From Betaproteobacteria bacterium (GTDB lineage: Bacteria; Pseudomonadota; Gammaproteobacteria; Burkholderiales; SG8-39), in contig SHXL01000004.1 in assembly GCA_009693345.1 (NCBI GenBank), positions 1 through 34,274 of the forward strand: a stretch of 34,274 nt of DNA, read 5' to 3'. A model generated the notes under the pieces. That model worked only from the letters and a program-made list of their open reading frames with translations. It had not been told where the DNA came from and ran no database searches. Positions 1 through 8,498 of this stretch are shown here, in pieces. A program made the translations under genes and the position numbers. Numbering within the stretch: position 1 is the first letter of the stretch; each line of letters begins with the position of its first letter.

Positions 1-284
1 TCGACTTCGCCCGAACGCAGGTTCGCGTTGACGGTCCCGGCGGGGCGCGCGCGCACCAGCCCGGTGATCCTGAGGACGAACTCGGAACGAACCCGGTTGG
101 CGCGCTCGAACGCCTCCGCCCGGTCCGGGTCGCACACCACCTGCGCCAGCCCCTCGCGGTCGCGCAGGTCGATGAAGATTACACCGCCATGGTCGCGGCG
201 GCGGTGCGCCCAGCCGGCCAGCGTCACGACCTTGCCGATCAGCGCAGCGGACAGTTCGCCGCAGTAGTGGCTTCTCATGCTCAT
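1..284 (-). CDS. aspS: Aspartyl-tRNA synthetase, N-terminal part (truncated by window edge)
   Basis: Reverse strand reads M(SM)[51 protein letters not shown]..., the AspS anticodon-binding OB-fold. Start is ATG at 278 or 284. Confidence 0.93.
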   Translation of the reverse strand, partial: MSMRSHYCGELSAALIGKVVTLAGWAHRRRDHGGVIFIDLRDREGLAQVVCDPDRAEAFERANRVRSEFVLRITGLVRARPAGTVNANLRSGEV

Positions 285-300
285 ACGTGGCTTCTCATGC

Positions 301-906
301 TCATTTGCCGTTCTCCTTGCCGTTAGGCGGCACCACGCCCATCGAGATGATGTACTTGAGCGCCTCCTCCACGCTCATCTCCAGTTCGATCACGTCCTTG
401 CGCGCTACCACCACGAAATATCCACCGGTCGGGTTGGGGGTGGTCGGCACGTAGACGCTGATGTAATCCCCCTGCAGACGGGAGACGATGTCGGCGCCGG
501 GCTTGCCCGTAAGGAAGGCGATGGTCCACATGCCCTCGTGCGGCCAGCGCACCAGCAAGGCCTTGCGGAACGCCTGGCCGCTGGAGGAGAACAGCGTGTC
601 GGAGATCTGCTTGACGCTCGAATAGATCGAGTTGACCACCGGGATGCGGTGCAGGATCTCGTGCCAGAAGTTGACCAGCCGGGCGCCGACCAGGTTTGTC
701 GTCAGGAGGCCGGTGAGGAATACGATCACCAGCGTCATCACCACGCCCATGCCGGGAACGTGCAATCCGAGCCAGTTCTCGGTGCGGAACTCCGGCGGCA
801 GCAGGAGCAGCGTCTGGTCGAGCGCATCGACGATGAACTTCAGCACCCACAGCGTGATGACGAGCGGGATCCAGATGAGGAGTCCCGTGATGAGGTATTT
901 TTTCAT
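301..906 (-). CDS. DUF502 family membrane protein
   Basis: 201-aa [34 protein letters not shown]... with TM segments and the DUF502-typical [36 protein letters not shown]. Located directly upstream of aspS. Confidence 0.93.
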   Translation of the reverse strand: MKKYLITGLLIWIPLVITLWVLKFIVDALDQTLLLLPPEFRTENWLGLHVPGMGVVMTLVIVFLTGLLTTNLVGARLVNFWHEILHRIPVVNSIYSSVKQISDTLFSSSGQAFRKALLVRWPHEGMWTIAFLTGKPGADIVSRLQGDYISVYVPTTPNPTGGYFVVVARKDVIELEMSVEEALKYIISMGVVPPNGKENGK

Positions 907-917
907 GTGCTGGAAAC

Positions 918-942
918 AAAAAAGCCCGGCGCATGGCCGGGC
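918..942 (-). terminator. Intrinsic terminator downstream of the FmdB-type gene
   Basis: Minus strand reads GCCCGGC-CATGC-GCCGGGC-TTTTTT: 7-bp GC stem, 5-nt loop, T6 tract, between the FmdB-type stop (965) and the DUF502 start (906). Confidence 0.75.
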
Positions 943-964
943 CGGTTGCGTGGCCCTTTAATGG

Positions 965-1306
965 TCAATTCGCTGTGCTGGCCGGCGTTTTTTTCTCCGG
1001 CTTGGATACTGTTTTCGTTTCGGTTTTCGTTTCGGTTTTCGTTTCGGTTTTCGTTTCGGTTTTTGTGTCGGTCTTGGTTTCGGTCTTTGTCTCGGGCTTG
1101 GCGTCAGCCTTCGCTTCCGTCTTGCCGCCCTTGAAATCGGACGCGTACCAGCCCGAGCCCTTCAACTGAAACCCGGCTGCCGTAAGTTGCTTCTCGTACT
1201 TCTTCTTGCCGCACGCCGGGCACTTGGTGAGCGGCGCATCGGACAGCCTGAGGAGGTGGTCCTCCTTGTGGCCGCAGGCCGCGCACCGGTATTCGTAGAT
1301 CGGCAT
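965..1306 (-). CDS. FmdB-type zinc ribbon protein with KTET-repeat C-terminal tail
   Basis: MPIYEYRCAACGHKEDHLLRLSDAPLTKCPACGKKKYEKQLTAAGFQLKGSGWYASDFKGGK has paired CxxC motifs typical of the FmdB family. The tail is (KTET)n. Confidence 0.92.
   Translation of the reverse strand: MPIYEYRCAACGHKEDHLLRLSDAPLTKCPACGKKKYEKQLTAAGFQLKGSGWYASDFKGGKTEAKADAKPETKTETKTDTKTETKTETKTETKTETKTVSKPEKKTPASTAN
1011..1094. repeat. 12-bp tandem repeat (7 units, 4 identical) inside CDS
   Basis: gttttcgtttcg x4 at 1011-1058, then diverged units gtttttgtgtcg, gtcttggtttcg, gtctttgtctcg up to 1094. Confidence 0.95.
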
Positions 1307-1338
1307 CGCCGTTGTCTCAAGTTCCTGAATTGGCTTGG

Positions 1339-1344
1339 ATTATA
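1339..1344 (-). promoter_or_regulatory. Candidate sigma70 -10 element for the FmdB-type gene
   Basis: Exact TATAAT on the minus strand, 33 nt upstream of the start. The -35 would fall in the ssb 3' end and is weak. Confidence 0.45.
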
Positions 1345-1361
1345 CCGCCAACAGTAACCTC

Positions 1362-1835
1362 TCAGAACGGAATGTCGTCTTCCATGTCGTCGAACTTTCC
1401 GGCCGGTTTCTTGGCCGCGCCCGCAGCCGGCTTTGGTGCGCCAGCGCTCTTGGTCGCGGGTTCACCGCCCGGTTCATCGTTCGGCACGCCCGCTCCGGCC
1501 CGCGAACCGAGCATCTGCATGCGATCGGCACGGATCTCGGTGCTGTAACGATCCTTGCCGGTTTCCTTGTCCTGATACTTCCGGGTGCGCAGTTGCCCCT
1601 CGATGTAGACCTGCGAACCCTTCTTCAGGTATTCGCCGGCGACCTCGGCGAGGCGCCCGAAGAACGATATGCGGTGCCACTCGGTGGCCTCCTTCTTCTC
1701 GCCGCTCGCCTTGTCCTTCCATGTTTCAGTAGTGGCGACGCTGATATTGGTGACCGCTTCGCCGCTCGGCAGATAGCGGGTTTCCGGGTCCCTACCGAGA
1801 TTGCCAACGATGATTACCTTGTTTACGGATGCCAT
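1362..1835 (-). CDS. ssb: Single-stranded DNA-binding protein
   Basis: [90 protein letters not shown]... ending in the conserved acidic tip DDIPF. Confidence 0.98.
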   Translation of the reverse strand: MASVNKVIIVGNLGRDPETRYLPSGEAVTNISVATTETWKDKASGEKKEATEWHRISFFGRLAEVAGEYLKKGSQVYIEGQLRTRKYQDKETGKDRYSTEIRADRMQMLGSRAGAGVPNDEPGGEPATKSAGAPKPAAGAAKKPAGKFDDMEDDIPF

Positions 1836-1856
1836 CACTTTCCCCCTGGTCGAGTA

Positions 1857-1872
1857 CTGTATGAATATACAA
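1857..1872 (-). promoter_or_regulatory. Candidate LexA (SOS) box upstream of ssb
   Basis: CTGTATGAATATACAA (in TACTGTATGAATATACAACG) compared with CTG-N10-CAG. Lies 22-37 nt upstream of the ssb ATG. Confidence 0.7.
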
Positions 1873-1875
1873 CGC

Positions 1876-3069
1876 CTAGGCGCGCCGCGGGTTGACCGCC
1901 CGCATCCCGGCCGCCACCGCCAGCCAAGCCAGCGCCAGCCCGGCGCTGGCGCCGAACACCCCGCCGGCGCCGAAGCGCCCGCCGATCCAGCCGCCGCCCA
2001 GCCCGCCGAAGAACAGGCCGAGCGTCTGGGCAGTGTTATACACGCCGATCGCCGCGCCGCGTGCATGCGCCGGCGCGATGCGGGAAACGAGCGAGGGCAG
2101 CAATGCCTCCAGCACGTTGAATGCAGCGAAGGAACCCAGCAGCAGACCCGCCAGCCCCAAGAGCCCGGCATCGGCACCGGCTGCCGCGAACGCCGCCAGC
2201 ACCGCGACGAGCAGCGCGACGCAGCCGATCATGACCGGCTTGGCCTTGTTGCGGCGGTCGGCGTACAGGATCGGCGGCACCATCAGCACGAACGAGGCCA
2301 GCACCACCGGCAGGTAGAGCTTCCAGTGCTCCTCAATGCCGAGGCCGGCATGGACGATCATCGCAGGGACGACGAGGAACATGGCGTAGAGCACGAAGTG
2401 CAGCACGAAGATGCCGGTATTCAGGCGCAGCAGTTCCCGTTCCAGGAAAATGCGGCCGCCGGCTGCCGCCGCAGGCTTGCCCGCCGCGAGCGGCGCGGCG
2501 CGGGCCCCCTTGGACACATCGGGCACCAGGGCCTTCACCACCAAGATCGCGGCGAGCGCGAGCAGGCCCGTGATCACGAACAGGCCGCCCATGCCGATCG
2601 ACCGGTAGAGCACCGGCGCGGCGACCAGCGAGAGCGCGAAGGTGAAGCCGATCGTGGAGCCGATCATCGCCATCACCTTGGTGCGGTGCTGCTCGCGCGT
2701 GAGATCCGCGGCGAGCGCCATCACCACCGACGAGATCGCGCCGGCACCCTGCAGCGCGCGGCCCGCGATCGCGGTCCAGATGTCGCCCGCCGCGGCCGCG
2801 AGAAAACTGCCCGCCGCGAAGATCACGAGGCCGGCATAGATCACCGGCTTGCGGCCCCAGCGGTCGGAGGCGATGCCGAACGGAATCTGCAATACGCCCT
2901 GCGTGAGCCCGTAGATCCCGAGGGCCATGCCGACTAGCGTGAGACTGTCGCCGCCCGCGAGCTGCGGCGCGTGCACCGCGAACACCGGAAGAATGAAAAA
3001 GAGGCCGAGCATGCGCAGGCCGAAGACCCCGGCAAGGCTGGCGCCGGCCCGGATTTCGGCCACAGTCAT
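1876..3069 (-). CDS. MFS transporter
   Basis: [81 protein letters not shown]..., a multi-TM MFS protein with the loop motif [11 protein letters not shown]. Start chosen at MTVAEIR; the ORF extends to 3111. Confidence 0.93.
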   Translation of the reverse strand: MTVAEIRAGASLAGVFGLRMLGLFFILPVFAVHAPQLAGGDSLTLVGMALGIYGLTQGVLQIPFGIASDRWGRKPVIYAGLVIFAAGSFLAAAAGDIWTAIAGRALQGAGAISSVVMALAADLTREQHRTKVMAMIGSTIGFTFALSLVAAPVLYRSIGMGGLFVITGLLALAAILVVKALVPDVSKGARAAPLAAGKPAAAAGGRIFLERELLRLNTGIFVLHFVLYAMFLVVPAMIVHAGLGIEEHWKLYLPVVLASFVLMVPPILYADRRNKAKPVMIGCVALLVAVLAAFAAAGADAGLLGLAGLLLGSFAAFNVLEALLPSLVSRIAPAHARGAAIGVYNTAQTLGLFFGGLGGGWIGGRFGAGGVFGASAGLALAWLAVAAGMRAVNPRRA

Positions 3070-3155
3070 CCGTTCGGACTGCACGTGAGGGTGTAGAAGC
3101 GGGTGGAGCAAGGCGGGGTGAAAGAGCTATAGTAGCAAGTTTCCCCTGCCGAAAA

Positions 3156-6107
3156 TTGCTCTTGGAAAAAATCCGCATCCGCGGCGCACGCACGCACAAT
3201 CTCAAGAACCTGAATCTCGAGTTGCCGCGCGAAAAACTTGTGGTGATCACCGGGCTGTCAGGCTCCGGCAAGTCCTCGCTCGCCTTCGATACGCTCTACG
3301 CCGAAGGCCAGCGCCGCTACGTCGAATCCCTGTCGGCCTACGCGCGCCAGTTTCTCGAGCTGATGGAAAAACCCGACGTCGACCTGATCGAGGGGCTGTC
3401 GCCCGCGATCGCCATCGAGCAGAAGGCGGCGAGCCACAATCCGCGCTCGACGGTGGGCACCGTCACCGAGATCCACGACTACCTGCGCCTGCTCTTCGCG
3501 CGCGTCGGCTCGCCCTACTGTCCCGACCACGGCCTCGCGCTGGAGGCGCAGACAGTGGCGCAGATGGTGGACCAGGTGCTCGCGCTGCCCGAGGACACGA
3601 AGCTGCTCGTCCTCGCGCCGGTGGTCGCCGGCCGCAAAGGGGAACAGACGGAACTGTTCGGGGAACTGCGCGCGCAAGGCTTCACGCGCGTGCGCGTGGA
3701 CGGCAAGGTCCATGAGCTGGAAAATGCGCCGCGCCTGGCGAAGAACTCGAAGCACACGGTGGAAGTGGTCATCGACCGGCTGCGCGCGAAGGCGGAGTTC
3801 AAGCAGCGCCTTGCCGAATCCTTCGAAACCGCGCTGCGCCATGCGAACGGACGCGCACTTGTCGTCGAATCGGATAACAAGAAAGAACATTTGTTCTCGG
3901 CGCGCTTCGCCTGCACGAAATGCGACTACGCGCTCGCCGAACTCGAGCCGCGCCTGTTCTCCTTCAACAATCCGATGGGCGCCTGCCCGCGCTGCGACGG
4001 CCTGGGCGCGGTGGATTTCTTCGATCCGCGCCGCGTGGTCGCGCACCCGAACCTCTCCCTCGCCGGCGGCGCGATCAAGGGCTGGGACCGGCGCAACCAT
4101 TTCTACTATTCGATGCTGACGTCGCTCGCGCGGCATTACGGCTTCGACGTCGAGGCGCCCTGGGAGATGCTGGACGACAGCACGCAGGGCGTGATCCTGA
4201 ACGGCTCGGGCAAGGAGAAAATCGCATTTCAGTACATCACCGAGCGCAGCCGCAGCCAGGTGCGCGAGCACGCCTTCGAAGGCGTGCTGCCGAACATGGA
4301 ACGGCGCTACCGAGAAACCGATTCCGTGGTGGTGCGCGAGGAACTCGCCAAGTTCCGCAACACGCAGACCTGCACGGAGTGCGGCGGAACCCGCCTGCGG
4401 CGCGAAGCGCGCCACGTCAAGGTGGCGGAGAGGACGATCTACGAGGTTTCCGCCTTGCCTTTGAGCTATTGCCGGGAGTTTTTCTCGACACTGAAACTTG
4501 AAGGCGCAAGACAACAGATCGCTGAGCGGATCGTGCGCGAGATCGCCAACCGGCTCGAGTTCCTCGTCAACGTCGGCCTCGACTATCTCGCGCTTGATCG
4601 CGCGGCCGGCTCGCTGTCGGGAGGCGAGGCGCAGCGCATCCGGCTCGCTTCGCAGATCGGCTCGGGACTGACCGGCGTCATGTATGTGCTTGATGAACCG
4701 TCCATCGGCCTGCACCAGCGCGACAACGCGCGACTGATCGAAACCCTCAAGCACCTGCGGGACCTCGGCAACAGCGTCATCGTGGTGGAGCACGACGAGG
4801 AGGCGATCCGCTCGGCGGACTACGTGGTCGACATGGGGCCCGGCGCGGGGCACGCCGGCGGGCGCGTCGTCGCCGAGGGCACGCCGGCGCAGATCGTCGC
4901 CTCCGCGGATTCGCTCACCGGCAGATACCTCGCCCGCACGCTGTCCATCGGCGTGCCGCGGCGGCGCAACCGCCCCGGCGCGAAGCGCCTGGTGGTACGC
5001 GAGGCCACCGGCAACAACCTGAAGCGGGCGACGCTCGAACTTCCGGTCGGCCTGTTCGTGTGCGTCACCGGGGTTTCGGGCTCGGGCAAATCGACGCTGA
5101 TCAATGACACCATGTATGCGGCGATCGCGCGCCATCTCCATGGCTCGGCGGCCGAGCCGGCGCCGCACGAATCCATCTCGGGCCTGGAGCATTTCGACAA
5201 GGTGGTGAGCGTGGACCAGAGCCCGATCGGCCGCACGCCGCGCTCGAATCCGGCCACCTACACGGGGCTTTTCACGCCGATCCGCGAACTGTTCGCCGGC
5301 GTGCCGGAAGCCCGCACGCGCGGCTACGACGCCGGGCGCTTCTCGTTCAACGTCAAGGGCGGGCGCTGCGAGGCCTGCCAGGGCGACGGCGTGACCAAGG
5401 TGGAAATGCACTTCCTCGCCGACATCTACGTCGCCTGCGACGTCTGCCATGGCAAGCGCTACAACCGCGAGACGCTGGAGATCCGCTACAAGGGCAAGAA
5501 CATCCACGAAGTGCTGCAGATGAACGTGGTCGAGGCGGTGGAATTCTTCACCGCCGTGCCCGCGATCGCGCGCAAACTCGCGACGCTCTCCGACGTCGGC
5601 CTCGCCTACATCCAGTTCGGGCAGGCCGCCACCACGCTCTCGGGTGGCGAGGCGCAGCGCGTCAAGCTTTCGCTCGAACTCTCAAAGCGCGACACCGGCC
5701 GCACGCTCTACATTTTGGATGAACCCACCACCGGCCTGCATTTCCACGACATCGGGCTGCTGCTGCATGTGCTGCACCGCCTGCGCGACGCGGGCAACAC
5801 GGTGATCGTCATCGAGCACAACCTGGATGTCATCAAGACCGCAGACTGGGTGATCGACCTGGGTCCCGAAGGCGGCGACGGCGGCGGGCGCATTATCGCC
5901 GCCGGCACGCCCGAGCAGGTCGCGGAGAGCCCGGTCAGCCATACCGGTCAATACCTTAGGCGCGTTCTGTCCGGCGCCTTTACAAATACGAACGTTCGTA
6001 CTGTTATTTCTCCCGATGACCCCTCCAACGCCACCGACCAAGGGCGAACGGACCCGCGCGGCGATCCTGGACGCCGGGTTCCACATCGTCAGCAGGACCG
6101 GTCTTGA
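3156..6107 (+). CDS. uvrA: Excinuclease ABC subunit A, with an unusual C-terminal extension
   Basis: Two ABC ATPase halves ([28 protein letters not shown]), [18 protein letters not shown] signatures and zinc motifs. TTG start at 3156 (alternative TTG at 3162). Confidence 0.97.
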   Translation: MLLEKIRIRGARTHNLKNLNLELPREKLVVITGLSGSGKSSLAFDTLYAEGQRRYVESLSAYARQFLELMEKPDVDLIEGLSPAIAIEQKAASHNPRSTVGTVTEIHDYLRLLFARVGSPYCPDHGLALEAQTVAQMVDQVLALPEDTKLLVLAPVVAGRKGEQTELFGELRAQGFTRVRVDGKVHELENAPRLAKNSKHTVEVVIDRLRAKAEFKQRLAESFETALRHANGRALVVESDNKKEHLFSARFACTKCDYALAELEPRLFSFNNPMGACPRCDGLGAVDFFDPRRVVAHPNLSLAGGAIKGWDRRNHFYYSMLTSLARHYGFDVEAPWEMLDDSTQGVILNGSGKEKIAFQYITERSRSQVREHAFEGVLPNMERRYRETDSVVVREELAKFRNTQTCTECGGTRLRREARHVKVAERTIYEVSALPLSYCREFFSTLKLEGARQQIAERIVREIANRLEFLVNVGLDYLALDRAAGSLSGGEAQRIRLASQIGSGLTGVMYVLDEPSIGLHQRDNARLIETLKHLRDLGNSVIVVEHDEEAIRSADYVVDMGPGAGHAGGRVVAEGTPAQIVASADSLTGRYLARTLSIGVPRRRNRPGAKRLVVREATGNNLKRATLELPVGLFVCVTGVSGSGKSTLINDTMYAAIARHLHGSAAEPAPHESISGLEHFDKVVSVDQSPIGRTPRSNPATYTGLFTPIRELFAGVPEARTRGYDAGRFSFNVKGGRCEACQGDGVTKVEMHFLADIYVACDVCHGKRYNRETLEIRYKGKNIHEVLQMNVVEAVEFFTAVPAIARKLATLSDVGLAYIQFGQAATTLSGGEAQRVKLSLELSKRDTGRTLYILDEPTTGLHFHDIGLLLHVLHRLRDAGNTVIVIEHNLDVIKTADWVIDLGPEGGDGGGRIIAAGTPEQVAESPVSHTGQYLRRVLSGAFTNTNVRTVISPDDPSNATDQGRTDPRGDPGRRVPHRQQDRS
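5987..6000. promoter_or_regulatory. Perfect 14-bp palindrome, candidate TetR operator
   Basis: TACGAACGTTCGTA is its own reverse complement and ends 15 nt before the TetR ATG (6016). Confidence 0.7.
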
Positions 6108-6651
6108 AGGCCTGACCGTCGGTACGCTCGCCGGGGCGACCGGCCTGTCGAAATCGGGCCTCTTCGCCCACTTCGGCTCGCGCGAGGAACTGCTGCTCGC
6201 GGTGCTCGACCGCGGCCAGCAGGAATTCGTCAAGCTCGTGGTCAACCCGGCGCTCGCGAAGCCGCGCGGCCTGCCGCGCCTGAAGGCGCTGTTCGTGAAG
6301 TGGTTCGGCTGGACCGAGTCGGCCGACCTGCCCGGCGGGTGCCCGATGATCGGCCGCGCCATCGAGTTCGACGACCAGCCGGGCGTGGTGCGCGACGCGC
6401 TCGCCACCGGTCAGCGCGCCTGGATCGACACGCTGACGCGCGCCGCGCGCCAGGCGATCGAGCAGGGCCAGCTCGCCCCGCACAGCGACCCGGAACAGAT
6501 CTGCTTCGAATTGTTCGGCATCGCGCTGGTGGTGCACCACCACCGCCGCCTGCTCGGCTACGAAAAGGCGCGCGCCCGCGCGCTTGCCGCCTTCGAGGCG
6601 TTGATAGAGCGTCACACCATTTCTCCAAAGCTGCGCAGCGCCACGCGCTAA
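6016..6651 (+). CDS. TetR/AcrR family transcriptional regulator
   Basis: N-terminal HTH ...[55 protein letters not shown]. Overlaps the 3' end of the uvrA ORF by 92 nt. Confidence 0.95.
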   Translation: MTPPTPPTKGERTRAAILDAGFHIVSRTGLEGLTVGTLAGATGLSKSGLFAHFGSREELLLAVLDRGQQEFVKLVVNPALAKPRGLPRLKALFVKWFGWTESADLPGGCPMIGRAIEFDDQPGVVRDALATGQRAWIDTLTRAARQAIEQGQLAPHSDPEQICFELFGIALVVHHHRRLLGYEKARARALAAFEALIERHTISPKLRSATR

Positions 6652-6665
6652 CGAAAGGAGTCGCC

Positions 6666-7565
6666 ATGTACATCGCCCACCAACTGCACAGAATAAGCAC
6701 GAACGTGCGCTTTTTGACCGGCTCGCTGCTGCTGCCCGAGTACGCGGCGGCGCTCGCCGAGCGCCTGTTCCTCACGCCCCCCGCGCCGCGCCTGCGGCAG
6801 AGCACCTTCTTCGATTTTCTCGACGCGCGCTCGAGCTTCCTCGAATACAGCGGCCGCAATATCGCCACCTGGCGCGGGGGTCCGCGCGATGCGCCGGCGG
6901 TGCTGCTCGCGCACAGCTGGGGCGGATACGCTGCGCAGATGCGCGGCTTCGTGGCGCGGCTGCTCGCCGAAGGTTTCCGCGTCATCGCCTACGACCAGCC
7001 GGCCCACGGCCTGTCGGAAGGCAAGCTCACTGGCCTGCCCGATTTCGCCGGCGCGCTCGCCGCGGTGGCCTCGCAGCACGGCAAAGTGCGACACGTGATC
7101 GCGCACTCGCTGGGCGGCGTGGCCACCGCCATTGCGCTGTCGCGCGGCCTGTCCCTGCAGAGTACGGTGCTGATCAGCCCGCCCTCGGACCTGGTCGGTT
7201 ATTCGCGCCAGTTCGCGCGCTGGTACTGGATGCCGGAGCCGCTGCGCTGCGCGATGCAGGCGGCTATCGAGGAGCGCTTCGGCCTGCGATGGTTCGAGCT
7301 GGAAATTCCGCGCCTCGCGCCGCGGCTCAACACACCGGCGCTGGTGATCCACGACCGCGGCGACGGTATCGTGCCCTGGACACAGGGCGCGGCGCAGGCG
7401 CGCGCCTGGCCCGGCGCCCGCCTGCTCAGCACCGAGGGCCTCGGCCACGGCCTCATTCTCGAGAGCGACATCATGATCCGCCCGGCGGTGGAATTCGTCG
7501 CCGGCAGATCCGGGGTGGCGAGCGTCGCCGCGCCCGCGCTGCCGCATCCGGCACCGCTTTACTGA
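6666..7565 (+). CDS. Alpha/beta hydrolase
   Basis: MYIAHQLHRISTNVRFLTGSLLLPEY...AVLLAHSWGGYAAQ...VIAYDQPAHGLS...VIAHSLGGVATAIAL... (nucleophile elbow GHSxGG-like, AHSLGG) plus a C-terminal His (GLGHGLILE). Confidence 0.9.
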   Translation: MYIAHQLHRISTNVRFLTGSLLLPEYAAALAERLFLTPPAPRLRQSTFFDFLDARSSFLEYSGRNIATWRGGPRDAPAVLLAHSWGGYAAQMRGFVARLLAEGFRVIAYDQPAHGLSEGKLTGLPDFAGALAAVASQHGKVRHVIAHSLGGVATAIALSRGLSLQSTVLISPPSDLVGYSRQFARWYWMPEPLRCAMQAAIEERFGLRWFELEIPRLAPRLNTPALVIHDRGDGIVPWTQGAAQARAWPGARLLSTEGLGHGLILESDIMIRPAVEFVAGRSGVASVAAPALPHPAPLY

Positions 7566-7579
7566 TCCGGGCCGAGGCC

Positions 7580-8002
7580 ATGGCCATCGACGCCGCAAGA
7601 ATATTGATCCTCGCCGGCGCGTCGATCTTCGGCCTGCTCGGCAGCGTGCATCTCGCGTACACCTTCTTCAGCGGCAAGTTCCTGCCGCGGGACGGCGCCC
7701 TTGTCGACGCGATGAAGGCGACCTCTCCGGGACTGACACGGCACACGAGCATGTGGGATGCGTGGATCGGCTTCAACGCGAGCCACGGCCTGGGCGCAAT
7801 CCTGTTTGCGGCGATCTACATTCTCCTTGCCGCCAAGCACATGGAGATTCTGATTCAATCGAAGGAATTGATCCTGCTCGGCGTTGCGGCCGGCTTGGCG
7901 TATCTCTGCCTCGCACACGCCTACTGGTTCCGGGTACCTTTCACTGGTATTTTGATTGCCACGTCCTTCTTTATCGCCGCCGCCGTTCTCATCTTCATCT
8001 AG
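7580..8002 (+). CDS. Small conserved multi-TM membrane protein
   Basis: 140-aa MAIDAARILILAGASIFGLLGSVHLAYTFFSGKFLPRDGALVDAMKATSPGLTRHTSMWDAWIGFNASHGLGAILFAAIYILLA... with about four predicted TM helices. Confidence 0.8.
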   Translation: MAIDAARILILAGASIFGLLGSVHLAYTFFSGKFLPRDGALVDAMKATSPGLTRHTSMWDAWIGFNASHGLGAILFAAIYILLAAKHMEILIQSKELILLGVAAGLAYLCLAHAYWFRVPFTGILIATSFFIAAAVLIFI

Positions 8003-8015
8003 AAAGCAGAAAAAC

Positions 8016-8498
8016 ATGACCCGTTCGCTGACCATATCCTGGGAAGATCCGCTCGCCGCGCACAGCGCGGGGCGCACGCTGAGCGGCCTCGCCTACATGC
8101 AGGAGATCATCGCGGGCCGGATCCCGCTGCCGCCGATCATGCAGCTGCTCGGCTTCCGGCTCGCGCAGGTCGCCGAAGGCCTCGCGGTTTTCGAGTGCGA
8201 ACCGGGCGAGCAGCATTACAACCCGATCGGCGTGGTGCACGGCGGGCTTGCGATGACGCTGCTTGATTCGGCAATGGGATGCAGCGTGCACACGCGCCTG
8301 CCGGCCGGCACGGGCTACACGACGCTGGAAGCGAAAGTAAACCTGGTGCGCGCGATCACGGCCAAGACCGGGCTGATCCGCGCCACCGGGAAAGTGATTC
8401 ATTTGGGCGGCAAGACCGCGACCGCCGAAGCGCGGCTCGAGGACGCCGCGGGCAAGCTCTACGCCCACAGCACCACCACCTGCATCATCCTCGGCTAA
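8016..8498 (+). CDS. PaaI-type hotdog-fold thioesterase
   Basis: ...GEQHYNPIGVVHGGLAMTLLDSAMGCSVHTRLPAGTGYTTLEAKVNLVRAITAKTGLIRATGKVIHLGGKTATAEARLED... carries the PaaI/4HBT HGG motif. Confidence 0.93.
   Translation: MTRSLTISWEDPLAAHSAGRTLSGLAYMQEIIAGRIPLPPIMQLLGFRLAQVAEGLAVFECEPGEQHYNPIGVVHGGLAMTLLDSAMGCSVHTRLPAGTGYTTLEAKVNLVRAITAKTGLIRATGKVIHLGGKTATAEARLEDAAGKLYAHSTTTCIILG

Noticed and set aside
1801-2937. 378-aa plus-strand ORF opposite ssb/MFS
   Set aside because: Arg/His/Glu-rich antisense frame without domains.
3070-3155. LexA box for uvrA in the divergent MFS/uvrA region
   Set aside because: No CTG-N10-CAG-like site seen; only a weak TATAGT-like -10.
3258-5507. 749-aa minus-strand ORF opposite uvrA
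   Set aside because: Typical antisense open frame in GC-rich DNA; low-complexity Arg/Ala/His-rich protein with no domain signature, fully covered by a certain uvrA.
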